From: Geosiphon pyriformis
Lineage: Eukaryota > Glomeromycota > Glomeromycetes > Archaeosporales > Geosiphonaceae
Direction: 5' to 3'
NCBI GenBank assembly: GCA_016748015.1
Contig: JAAOMT010000710.1
Span: forward strand, 289,885-353,884
Length of the DNA: 64,000 nucleotides
Numbering within the stretch: the stretch's first letter is position 1; the number at the start of each line of letters is the position of its first letter. The notes under the pieces are model-generated. The model ran no database searches. It was not told the DNA's origin and worked only from the letters and a program-made list of their open reading frames with translations. Positions 23,925 to 36,100 of the stretch are shown here, piece after piece. Position numbers and translations under genes: made by a program.

Positions 23925-24590
23925 GTACTTATTGTATAATAATATCAAAACTGTCTAATTATGTATTTATTTGTTCAAAAAACACTTCTGTACAATTTGA
24001 AATTTTGTTTAGTTATATTAAACTATAAAGATCTTTAATAAAAGTTTACATATACTTATTATTCTTAATACTGTGTACTTTTTTTTAAGGACTTTGAATA
24101 TTGGTGTTTATACAATTTTGTGCAAAGACTTTGTTTTTAAAAATTGAATTAATAAAGTAGTATTAATTTTTAATAATAAAAAAAAGACTATATTAATAGT
24201 AGTTAATTTTATTTATTATTTAACTAAAAAACATTACAATAAATTATGAATATTTAGATTGAAGTTTAGAATAGACATAAAAAAGAGTAGTCTAATAAGT
24301 AATAAAAAAAAGTTGTTTAATATTTCTTGTAGTTTGTCTAGTTTTTTGTTAGTTAGAGTGGTTAAATTATTGAATATTATAGAGTTATTTGTTATTAGTT
24401 TTAGATTATATAAGACTTGTTTTTTTTTTGGGTGTTGAAGATAATGTAAAAGTTTATATAAATATGTAGTATTGTTTTAATTAATTTGAGTAACTAATTA
24501 TATATAATAAATATATAAGTTGTATTTAGTTTAAATCTCTTAATTTGGTTTTATATATTAAATAGCAATTGGACTTTATTTATTAAAATT
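23925..24590 (+). mobile_element. Decayed LINE D1, segment 4 (3' end)
   Basis: Resumes the zinc-finger codons broken at 14,034 and follows LINE-2 37,270-37,960 to the end: the match to F-V-F-K-E-W at 24,128-24,150, the last codons near 24,430, then the 3' UTR string (TAGTATTGTTTTAATTAATTTGAG against TAGTGTTGTCTTGACTGGCTCGAG). It ends in the AAT microsatellite. This defines the right edge of D1. Confidence 0.8.
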
Positions 24591-24808
<218 letters not shown>

Positions 24809-25721
24809 AAAACTATGTTGCAAAAATTTATAAAAAAATTATTATTAATAATTGCTTTAATTTTTTTGTTTTTATTAGCTTTTAAATGTTCAATTAAAGA
24901 TAAAAATATTATAAATAGTTAACTTTAAAATTATTAATTATTCAATTAATTAAAAAATATTAAAATAAGAGTGGTATGAATTTTAAATTAATTTTGCTAA
25001 TATGAATTAATAATTTTAAATGGCAAAATAATTATAGTATTTTGTTAATGTTAACATTATGATTTAATTATTAAAAAACATTTATTTTTAATATAAATTA
25101 AAATAAGATTTTTTTTAAATTTAATTTTGTTTGAAATTTTTATTTATATTTGAATAACATCATTAATTATTAGCTTTTAGTATCCGAATTTAATATTTTC
25201 TTACTGAAATTAATTATATTTTTATTTTATTCAAAGTTTTCTATTAGGTAAATCATTAACTTAAAATGGTGTTTCCAAATAATAATATTAATTTTTATGT
25301 TTGAAACAGTATTAATAGCTAAAATAAATATAAAAAACAATTATATTCTTTATTATCTTCTTGCTGTTTTCAATATGAAATAGAAATTAGAGCTTAAATC
25401 TTAATTAATGATAGAAAAGATCAAAATTAAGTAACATTTGAATTAAATTCTTTTTATAAAGAATCGATATATAAAAACTAATTAAATTTAAAGTTATAAA
25501 TATATATTTATTAATTATAAACAAATGATACTAGAGAGGAAAGAGAAACAACAAATAAAAAAATTAGCCGAATAAAAAATATTTATAAACATTTTATTCG
25601 TATCAATTAAATCTAGGATAACATTTAAGATATAGTGATTATGTATTTATTCACAATGATGTTAAGGGTCTTATGATTAAAATCATATGATATTTTTTAT
25701 GCACCTAAAATTGGTTTATTA

Positions 25722-25766
<45 letters not shown>

Positions 25767-25988
25767 GTTGTTGTTGTTCTACAAATAAATTTGAATTACT
25801 CTTTGTGTACTATAGCTACTCAAACCAATTTAATATAAGTTATAATTAATAGACATTTTTTGATTTTAAACTGGAGAAACAACGTAAAACACGAACTCCT
25901 CCTTTAATAGTTACTTTTTAAACATACTATCAAATAAAGCTTTAAAAAAACTCTCTTTGAATAATAAGCTTTTCATATTTTATTAATT
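24809..25988. other. AT-rich intergenic DNA upstream of the kinase gene
   Basis: No gene or recognisable element. It contains a 50-bp (ATT)n tract at 25,716-25,766 followed by GTT units. The last 130 bp, less AT-rich and containing ACTCCTCC, are the likely promoter and 5' UTR of the kinase gene. Confidence 0.6.
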
Positions 25989-27612
25989 ATGGGAAATCTT
26001 CAAACTAAAAAAACCCGCTCAGAAGTCTATATTAAAATAACTCGTCAATATGCTCATAATTGCAACAAGTGTAAAGTGTGTCAATGGAGTATTAAAAATA
26101 ATACAAAAAGTAATGACTGCGGTGCGTGCCAGTTCAGATTTTTTGGAAAACTTTACTGGAACTTTTCAAGTGGGAATAAAATAGTTGATGAAATAATTAA
26201 GAATCCAATCTATTTTCCACCTAATATTGAAAATAGATCTAGTTTAATTGATAATGGTAGAATTAATTTTTATGAATGGATTCCATGGGAACGATTGTCA
26301 AATATCAATGAAATTGCTAGAGGAGGATTTGGTATGATTTATAAAGCAACCCTCATTGATGGATTAATTAATGAATATCGTATAAACCATCATGGTGAAA
26401 TGAAATATGAAAGATGGAGAATAGGGACAGAAGTAGCAATAAAAATTATAAAAACGAACAGTTCAGAAGTGTTTAAAGAGGTAAGCAAACTATTATAATT
26501 ATTATTATTATTATTATTATTATTATTTATATGTATTATTAATTCATATTTAACTGTTTTTTATTCTATTTATAGTTAAATATTCAAAGAGCTATAATTA
26601 TTAATAATGGTGGGTATTCAAGTACTTGTATTTCTTCAATATGGGGGATTACGCAAAACGTTGAAACATTCGAATATGGAATTGTGATGGAGTTTGCCAA
26701 ACATGGAGACATGCGAAAATATTTATCGACAAATTTTCATTCTACGAGTTGGAAAGATAAATTACAGATCGCATCAAAAATAGCTAATGGACTTGAAAAT
26801 ATTCATTCTTCTGGTATGGTTCATCGTGATCTACACTCGGATAACATTCTACAATTAGAAAATGAAGTGAATATTTGCGACCTAGGATTATGTCAACCTA
26901 CAAACAATAAACCAATAACAAAAAAAACAACAACAGATAAAGACGCGAAGGAAAAAAAGATATATGGAGTGATTCCATATATTCCACCAGAAGTTTTAAG
27001 AGGAGAAAATTTTACAACAGCTGGTGATATTTATAGTTTTGCCATGTTATTATGGGAATTAGCAACAGGAAAACCTCCCTTTCATGATTGTTCTCATGAT
27101 AATATTCTTATAATGGCTATTTTAAATGGTCAAAGACCTAAGATTACCTCCCCATTTATTCCATATTCTTATGCTAAACTCATTGAAAAGTGTTGGGATG
27201 TTAATCCTAAGAATCGTCCTACTGCTATAGAAGTTAGGGATAAGTTGAGGGAACTTAAGTGGTGGAGTTCCGAGTTTTATAAATCAGAGCAATACGTTTT
27301 TGATATGTTAAAGAAGGACTCTAAAGCAATACCAACACGTATTCATCCAGGAGCAGTTTATACAAGTCGTCTTTTAACTGCACAGATGGTTGATTTTTCT
27401 AAAGGTTAGTTTATTTAAGTTAAAAATAATTAATTCATTGATTTAATTATTATACAGTATATTAAATTTTCTATTTTATCTTAATTTACTTTATAAAAGA
27501 ATTAGTTTATTTGCCTCAAGGTAAGAAATTACTATAAATAAAATTTTATGCTTATACTCTTTTTTAAACACTTATTGATTTTTACTATCAATTATATTTA
27601 GACGATCCTTAA
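25989..27612 (+). CDS. Protein kinase with Cys-rich N-terminus (4 exons)
   Basis: join(25,989-26,480; 26,576-27,404; 27,500-27,520; 27,602-27,612), 450 aa. Exons 1-2 are firm: GTAAGC donor, TATAG acceptor, frame kept. The last two tiny exons are inferred from GTTAGT and GTAAGA donors and give an end in D-D-P; without them the protein stops at 27,409. Residues 25-47 hold C-x2-C-x2-C-x12-C-x2-C, a zinc-ribbon-like head followed by W-N-F-S-S-G-N, typical of the amplified Rhizophagus kinases. Kinase motifs: G-loop R-G-G-F-G (111-115), V-A-I-K (Lys152), H-R-D-L (catalytic Asp 249), D-L-G in place of DFG (266), P-P-E, D-I-Y-S-F-A. Tyrosine-kinase-like/Ser-Thr type; substrate unknown. Intron 1 contains an ATT microsatellite. 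It is the only host gene in the transposon half. Confidence 0.88.
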
Positions 27613-27719
27613 TATCAGTCATCTTTGCGAGTAATAATCATTTTTTAAACTCTATTAATGTGTAGAGCTTGTTAATAAATTATTATTATTATTATTATTA
27701 TTATATTCATGTTTAGCCC

Positions 27720-29706
27720 TAAAAATAGACTAAATGATTCACCAATGAAAATTTCACCCTAAAAATTGGCAAATTTTATAGATACTTGGGCATTTTTTTA
27801 TTGACATATGGTTTATCAAAGTTTAATCTGGCTAAGACACATTCAAATATCAAATTTTTCATTAATTTGGTTTTAAAAAAAGCTATATCTGATAAACAAT
27901 TTCTTTATTTGGTTTTGGTTGTTTTGTAATCTATAGTTAATTACAAAATACAATTTAGTTTTATTTCTAAAAACACTTATTACAAGTGAAACATACAAAT
28001 TAAAAAAAATTTCAAGTTAAAATCTTATTTACCCAATTTTTTTTCAAATAAAGCAATGCTTATTCTTTTTTATATAGTTTAAAAACATTTAAGCAGATAC
28101 AGGCTAAAAATAAAATTGTAAATATAATGAACTTTTCTAATACTAATAAAATATTTGGCAAATTGTTTAAATATTAATCTTTGAATTTGCAGATTTTGAA
28201 TTGGTTTTCTTATTATTTGTTATAGTTTCTTATTAGATTAAAGATCAATTTAGTAAACAATTTTCTGGCTAATTTAGTAAAAAATTTTTAGAACTTAAAT
28301 TTTTTTTTACTAAACAATTTGTCTTTTATGTTTTAATTTGTTAATAACATGTTAATATTATTAGTATTAAAAAATCATGGTTTTTTTAATGTGTCTTACT
28401 TTCTTAAAAAATTTGGTATAACTTTTTTTAAATAGCTGTATGCCAAAAATAAGCTGATTTTTGATTAAAAAAGTTTTCATTATTAGAAAAAACTTGATTT
28501 TAGAGATCTTATTCCTAATTAATTAAAGAAAACTATTGAAATTTTAAGTAAAGATTTTTTTTATTAGAATTTAATTGGCTAATATTGGCTTTAATTTTAT
28601 TGGTATATATATTTATACAGATAATTTGTTAAAAAATTTAGATATATTAAATATAAAAAGTAAAACAGCAGTATTTTTTGTTGATTTAAATTTAAATATT
28701 AGAATTAAAATATATAAACTTGTTTTTTTTTATGTTAATTAAGTTTCAAACAATTGTATTGGCTTTAAAATATATTTTTAACTATAATTTTATTATAGTA
28801 TACTTAAACAGTTAAACTGTTTTAAATATATATTTATTTGAATTAAATTTGGTTTGTTTAATTTTTACAACTTTTATTAATTAAAAAAACATTACATAAA
28901 AAATATTTAATATTTTGTTTATAATATTTTTAGTATTATTAATTATATTTGTTAAAAAATAAAATCTAAAACTAATGTTTTAATAATAATTTGTTTAGAA
29001 ATATTGATTAAGTTTAAATTACTTTGGTTTAATATTCTAACTTATATATAATATTTAATTTTATAAGTTTATTTATAACTAATTTGTATTTTTATTTTAT
29101 AAAAACATTATATTAATATTTGTTTATTGTTATTTATAAGTAGTTATATAATAAAAAATATTTTAGTGTTTTGTGTTTTTATTATAATAAAGTTAAACTG
29201 TTTAACTATTTTTTTGTGTATAAATAAATTTTACTATCTGTTTATAAATTTTAGACTTGTTTTTTGTCTTATAAAACTTTATATTAAAATTAATTTAATT
29301 ATTGTTATATATTTTACAAATACTGTTTTTTTGTGTTTTTAATAATATATTATATACTAAATTAAATAAAAAATATGTTTTTAAAGAATAATATTTGAAG
29401 TTTTTTTCTGTTTTTAAAAACTTTAAAATTATTGCTTATAAGATTATAAATTTTGTTTAAAGTTTAAGTGTAATTTACTGTAATAAAATATAATTAGTTT
29501 GATTTAAATATAAAACTTTTATAAAAAAAAATAATTTAATATTTAAAAATAATTCTTTGATTTTTATAATTAGTAATTTTTTAACATAATTATTTTTAGT
29601 ATTGTTAAATTATTAAATATAATTATTAAATTAAATATTAGTTTTGGTTTATTTATAAGTAAAATCTAATTGTTATCTAGTACAAAAAATCAAATTAAAT
29701 GATTTA
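27720..29706 (+). mobile_element. Decayed LINE D2 (RT end to 3' region)
   Basis: AT-converted LINE piece starting at the RT tail: at about 27,770-27,990 the codons for R-Y-L-G, L-A-K, D-K-Q and Y-x-x-Q-F-S-F are readable against LINE-1 5,800-6,000. It goes on through RNase H (28,610-28,830) and the zinc finger (29,150-29,230) to near the ORF2 end, where the Tc1-like element begins. The chance ORF at 29,127-29,342 is part of it. Upstream of 27,720 lies only a short ATT tract. Confidence 0.75.
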
Positions 29707-31054
29707 CAGGGGGGTATAAAAAGTATTAGACACTTAATATAATATATAAAAAAGACTATATATTGTAATATTATTACCAATTTAAGTCATAATTTTTTTT
29801 ATAATTACTTATAGTTATAATCTACAAATCAACATAAATCATGTCTTTGTAAAACACAACAATAGATTATATATGTATATATAAAATATCAAACATTCTT
29901 GTCGTAAAAAAATTTATCACATCAAATATGTCTTGGAAAAAAACTTTCTAAATACCAAAAAAGAGGGATTATTTCAGCAAAAAAGTTAAGACATACAAAC
30001 AGTGAGATTTTCACGACTATTGAATGTTCATATTCTTCTGTAATACATATATGAAGTTATACAAACTAAAAAAACTTCCTAAAAAATGAACAGATTGACC
30101 ACAAATTCTTGACAAATGTGTATGTGAACAACTCAAATATTCAATAATGAAGAATAAAAAAACCCACTGCCAAACTTTTTCTTAAATATGATTGAATTTT
30201 ATTAAAGATATCAACAAATCTATTTCTATACAAACTATTTAAAATAGATTAGCTTAAGAAAAACTTCATTCATGAATTTTTTGTTTCAAGTTATTAATTT
30301 CCAAATCAAATAAAGAAAAACATTTACAATGGACTTGTACTTATGAAAATTAGAGAGTAAAAGATTTTAAATGAGTTGTTTGGTCAGATAAATCTACATA
30401 TACACAATTTAGAACTACAGAATTTGGACATGCATGATGTAAACTTTCCAAAAAGTTTCATAAGAATTGTATTGCAGCCACAGTTAGAAAAAGCTTTGGT
30501 CGCATATTTTGGAGATGTTTTTCATGGATTGGTTTGTGTCCTTTAGTTCTTTTGATTGGTCATATTATTGGAGTTATACACCACAAAATCTTGGCTAATT
30601 ATGCAATTTCTATGATAAAATTTTATGCAAAAAAAACTAAAAAAAAGTTTTTTTTTTAAAAAGACAATGTACCAATTCATACATCAAAAGTTGCTTTTTT
30701 TACCTTTTTAAATATTGAATTACTTCTTTGATCAGCACAAAGTCCTAATATAACTCCAATAGAAAATTTTTGGTCATATATTGAAGTTATAATTTGTTAA
30801 CAGAATTCACAATCCTCAAATACTGTGCAATTAGAACAGTGGGTTAAGGAAAAATAGATGCAATACCTGTATATTACTATCATAATTTGATCAAATCTAT
30901 GCCATGTTGAGTTCAAGCTATTCTTGAAGCAAATAGAGATCAAACAAAATACTAACATGTATTTTAATATAATAATAAAAAATATAATAATTCATAAGTT
31001 ATTTCTTTTATATAACATATTATAAAAGTGTCCAATATTTTTTATACTCCCCTG
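29707..31054 (+). mobile_element. Tc1/mariner-like DNA transposon, dead
   Basis: A 1,348-bp element with terminal inverted repeats starting CAGGGGGGTATAAAAA on the left and ending ATACTCCCCTG on the right (about 30 bp imperfect), flanked by TA on both sides (29,705-29,706 and 31,055-31,056). One transposase on the + strand, full of stops: W-S-D with the first catalytic Asp at 30,387, F-S-W-I-G near 30,515, D-N-V-P-I-H-T-S-K with the second Asp at 30,663, and S-P-N-I-T-P-I-E-N-F-W with the Glu at 30,762. This is the DDE pattern of Tc1-type transposases. The termini are well kept compared with the coding part. Confidence 0.92.
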
Positions 31055-31056
31055 TA

Positions 31057-31242
31057 TATTAAATATAACTCACATTTTTAATATATATAACCAGTTACTT
31101 AAGCTAAACAAGACATTATTACATATTTATATAAACTAAAATTTTACTTTTTAAACCAAAAAAAAAGAGCATAGACTATACTTACTAAAACTTGTAAAAA
31201 ATTCAATAACCTTTAATATATAAATTATATTATATTAATAAA
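31057..31242 (-). mobile_element. Decayed LINE Dm, 3' end segment
   Basis: The reverse complement matches the last ORF2 codons and 3' UTR of LINE-2 (37,770-37,860): for example TTGTTTAGCTTAAGTAACTGG against TTGACTGGCTCGAGTGGCTGG. It continues the - strand LINE seen from 45.6 kb, cut off from it by LINE-2. Confidence 0.7.
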
Positions 31243-31386
31243 AAAAAAAACTTCTTTCTCTCCTTTATCCAAATTTCCCAAAAAAGAGTCAAAAGTTATT
31301 TTGAAAGAAATTTTTTTACCATTTAGTATGATAAATCAAAACTGTTCTTCAATTATGAGACCACTGTTGGTTCTGTTATTGCTGTT

Positions 31387-33179
31387 ATGAAAAAGACTGT
31401 TAAAGTTTCTGGTTCTGAGAGTAGTTTTAAGGTGGTTGTATCAAGGAAAAAGAGGAAGGAAGGTGTGTTGACAGAGAGTATTGATAATAAAGGGGTTGCT
31501 GCTAAAGCTCCTGGTGTTTGTTTATGGGGTTCAGAGACTGGGGACACTATTGAATCTGAGAGTGTTGATATGGAAGAGGAGTGTCTGGTAAAGGAGACCA
31601 GCTTTGATTATGGTAAAGGTGGTGCTCTGGCTGGTGAGGATCATGATCAGACACTCACGAGTTCAAAAGTTAAAACCAAAAAGACATTGGGCAAGCCATT
31701 GGGTAAGATTGATTTCTCAAAAGGTAGTGATAATAATGGTGTTCTCTCGGATGCTCCTCTTGAGCTCTTCCCTTCTATGAAAAACTTGGTCAATATTCCA
31801 GTCAGGAAGTCATTTGCATTGGATATTGGCTTGGATAAGGTGGCCAGCAAATCTTCTCAGGAAAAGCTTGTAATAGTGAGGAAATTATTTTCTGGAATCA
31901 ATGGTTTTGGGGGACGTCTATTCTCTCAAAATTCTCAGGGATCATCAGAGCAATGTTCACTTCTGAATTGAGTCTAATAAAAGCTACTGATAAGGCTGCA
32001 AGTGCGAAGATCTTAGTAAACACTAATCTCAAAAAATCTTCTGGGCAGTCAGATCGGGTTGTGGTCATAAAAGAAATTCCAATTGGAACATCAGCTGAGA
32101 CTGTGTGCGCTGCATTATCCGAGTTTGGAGTTGTTAAAACGATCAAAATGCAATTAATTAGGCTGTGGCAGAAGGCAGTAGTAGATTTTGAGCAATTAGA
32201 TCAGACTGATTTGGTTGTAGCTGAGTGGTCTATTCTGATAGAGAAAGATGCTGTATGCGTGGTTAGGGCTGATTCAGACAAAGAGGCGTGGAATGCAAGA
32301 AATCGACATAGGGCATTGCTTTACACATTGTCAATGGGGACCAATGCTCATGATATCTGAGACTTTGTTAAATCTGTGGGTGGAAGAACATGTGTCATTG
32401 ATCATCATCCTGTTACATATGCTCAGGCCAGGTGCACTGTTGTTTGCTTTGACTCTGCTGAATCATTGGATGTTGCTGTGAAAACCACACCAGTACTTAA
32501 AAATGCCAATCTCCGCTGGTCTTGCCTTATTTCTGCTAAATGCGCCAAGTATGATAAGTTGGGTCATACATCATTAGATTGTGTAGTTGGTGGGAAATTT
32601 TCTTTTGGTAATTCATTGCATAGGGCTTTCTTGGACACAGATAAAAGCAGGCTGGCAACCATCTATGCCAAATGCTCAGCTTCAGTTGGTCGTCCAGTCT
32701 CTTTTGGTGGTCTATTTTGGGCGAAGGTTGTTCACGGGTCTTCTTCTCTTCTCCTCTCTAGTCAGAATGTTTTGGTAAATGATGGCTCCTCTTCAGAGAT
32801 GAAGCCATCCATACTGGTTATGATGGAGGTCAACAATAGATTTACCACTCTTGAGTGCAGTCTCGCCAGTCTTGTGGAGCAAGTTAGTAAGCTGGCTAAG
32901 AGGTTGGATGCACTCAGGCCAATAGTTCCTCAGCCTAGCCCTGGATGTTAGCCATTGGTGACCCCTTCATCACAGAATCAAGAGGCGGATGTAGTGATGA
33001 GTGAGGACTCGAATGTGTCCACTAGTGGTGGGACTGTTGTAGGAGTAGTGTCTTTTGATATGTCTTTGGTGTCTAAGCTAGAAGACAGTATAAAGTGTCT
33101 AATGGAAACAGTTCTGGGCCTTTTGGCCAAAGTAAATAGTATAGGTGCACGTTTAGTATCCCTACCCCTCACTCAATGA
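31387..33179 (+). pseudogene. LINE-2 ORF1, broken
   Basis: Counterpart of LINE-1 ORF1. A 1-bp deletion near 31,910-31,925 shifts the frame, with TGA at about 32,358 (TGG in LINE-1) and TAG at about 32,949 (CAG in LINE-1). In the zinc knuckle the second Cys is kept but the neighbouring Cys-Glu became Tyr-Asp (C-A-K-Y-D-K-L-G-H-T-S-L-D-C), so the knuckle is damaged. The end again overlaps ORF2 as ATGA (33,176-33,179). Confidence 0.85.
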
Positions 33180-36100
33180 GCGGTTTGGTCTGAAAATTTG
33201 CTATATGCAACATCAGGAGCATGAACAATTCTGCTAAGCAGGAAGACATTATTAGGTGGCATAAGGAAATGAACAATTTGGTCTCTATCGTTACTGAAAC
33301 AAAATTAAGAGGTGGGATTCATCCGTGGATTGTAGATAAGTTTGATGGTGTCCGAGTGTTCACTTCTGGGTTAAACTCTGGTCACTTGGGTGCAGGTGTT
33401 GCTGTTATTATAGACGTTTCTTTAGCTCGTTATGTGTGCAAAGTTTCTGAGGTGCCTGGCTGGCTCTTGTCTATTAAATTACTTTTCAAGGGTAAACTTT
33501 CTGTGTCAATTCTGGGGCTTTATACTGGTGCTTTTCCAGCAATTCAGTTCTCTCAAACTGGTGAAATCAACTCTCTCATTGCGAAGGCTGTCAATGAATC
33601 TTTTTTCATTGTTCTTGGTGGTGATTTTAATGAAGATGGTTCTCGTAAGTATGCAAGTTTTAGGGAGTGCCTTGATTTGGGTCTGGCAAATTCTTTGGTT
33701 GGAAGCCCGGCTGTGAAATTGCCCACTTGGACGAACTCTAGGGATGTTAGGAAAATGATTGACTATGTGATGGTTTCTTCAAATTTGGTTAATGCGATAG
33801 TACACCACAGTATCTCGGATGTTGGTAAGCATTTCGAAATGAACCATCAGGCTGTTTCTGTGTCTTTGGGTTTGGGTGGTTTATTGAACGTGCAGTTGAA
33901 CTCTTTTTGCAAACAGGTGAATAGAGATCATTGGAAGTTTAATTTTAAGGGTGCTGATAACACAAAATGGAACAAGTTCAAGGGTGCTATGGCTGCTAAT
34001 GCCGCCATGTTCTCTGACAATTTTATTGTCTTCCAGCGATTCTCAGATTTGGATGTGATGTGGGACATTGTTTGCAAGATAATGGTTCTTTCAGCTGATG
34101 AGATGTTCAAGAAGAAATGATTTAAAGACTATGATGGTGTCTTTACTAGAGAATCATCCAAATTTCATAAGTTAGAACTTTTAATATCAAAGCTGGTTAA
34201 AGCTTCTCGGTCGATTTGTTGTGACGAATTTATTTTACTGTTGGATGTCTGGGGTTCTCTTGATAATGATAACGCCTCTGTGGTCAGATTTCTTTTTCTC
34301 TCCAGCTCTCCTTTTGATACTGTTTGGTCAGTCCTTTCCAAGGTCAGAAAAACCTATCGCTCACTTAAAATGGCAGAATCAAAGTGCATAGAGGAATTTT
34401 ATGTTAAATCAGCAATCAATAAGAGGATGGATAATTTCAAGCTGAACAAAAGTCACACTATTCAGAGCATTCTGGAGTGCCCTTTTTGTAAAGTCATTTT
34501 AAATCACTTAGTTGTGGACGATAAACTGATTTTGGAATCTGGTCCTGTGAGATCAAGGGTGGACAAAATCATGGAAGGATAGACTAGGAAGTGTAGGGTG
34601 GTTCCCAATGTCCCTGATGTATGGTACCGTCAGTATCGACCATTAGATTATGTTTTTGATGAGGCTTTTTCTGGTGTAATGCAGCCAATTAAGTTTTTGG
34701 AATTGTTTGGCGTGGTTTCTGATCTGCCTATTGACAAGGCTGCTGGTCTTTTGGGTATTTCAAATGAGCTGTGGATGCATAATGATAGGTCTGTTCTGGA
34801 TATGCTCTTGGTGCTTCTGAATTTTTGTCTGTCTCATGAGTCTGTGCCTGGTCTTTGGAAGGAAGCTTGGGTTTCAATAATCCTTAAACCATATGAGTGG
34901 GAAGGTGTCCTCACAAATACCCAACCTATAACCTTGATCAAGACAGCTTGCAAGATCCTCTCCAAGATTCTCTTTGACAGGATATCACTGGCGTGCAGTG
35001 CTTATAACATTCTTTGTGGTGATAATTTTTCAGTTTTAAAGGGTACAACTACCCAAACTCCTATTTTTGCTATTGGTTTGGTTGTTGAAGATGCTTTGGA
35101 GAAGAACAGGGAGCTCTGGCTGGTATTGCAGAACATGCGAAAAACATACGACTCTGTTGGATAGGAGCATCTCAAAAAGTGTTTGGTTAGGATCAAAATG
35201 TGTGATAAATTTATTCGTTTTTTTGGTAATATTCATAGGAATCAGACCAATTGGGTTATGACAGATTTCAGTCTAACTGATGGTTATAGTGTATATGATG
35301 GGTTGGACCAAGGAGAAGTTTTTTTTCCTCTTTTTTGGCGCATATTTTATGATTCTCTTTTGTGTGAAGTCAAGTGTCAGGAGAGTGTATATGAGTATAG
35401 ACTCAATTCCCATTTTATTTCTAGAAGTAGTCACGCTGAATCTCAGACTGGATTTTCTACTTTTTTTGCTGCTGGGGCCTTTGTTGATGACACAATTTAG
35501 GTTGGCAGCAGTCAGGCTGTTACTCAACATATTCTCAATGTTGCTAGTGAATTTTTTCAGATTAATAACATTTCAATCAATAATGACAAAACTGTGGTCA
35601 TTCCTATTAATAGCAGGATCAGCAATCCATCTTTTTTCATCAGTGGTTCACCCATTTTCATAGCCAAAAAAGGCAAATCTCATCAGTATCTTGGTATCTT
35701 TCTCTTATCTAATGGTCTTTCTAAGTCTAGTTTGGCTAAAGCACATTTGGACGTTTGTTTTTTCAGTAATTTGGTTCTAAAGAAAGCAGTTTCAGATAAG
35801 CAGTTTTTGTACCTGGTGTCAGCAGTTTTCCAACCTATAGTTAGCTATAAGACACAGTTCAGCTTTGTTCCTGTTAGTGTGTGTGACAAGTGGGATGCTC
35901 TGATTTGCAAGAGTTTGAAACTTAAATTTGGTCTTCCTTTCAATTTTCCTAATGACACAATTTATCATCCTTCCTTTTATGGTTTGAAATCTTTCTCACA
36001 ATGTCAGTCTGAAAGCAAGGTTGCTTTACTTATTAGTTTTGCGAACTCTTGCAGGGTTCTGGGTCAATTGTTTAGTCACAGGTCTCATGATTTGCAGGTT

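Noticed and set aside
29127-29342. 71-codon hydrophobic ORF that looks like a membrane peptide
   Set aside because: It is the AT-converted zinc-finger region of LINE D2; conversion to Phe, Leu and Ile codons makes it look like a membrane protein.
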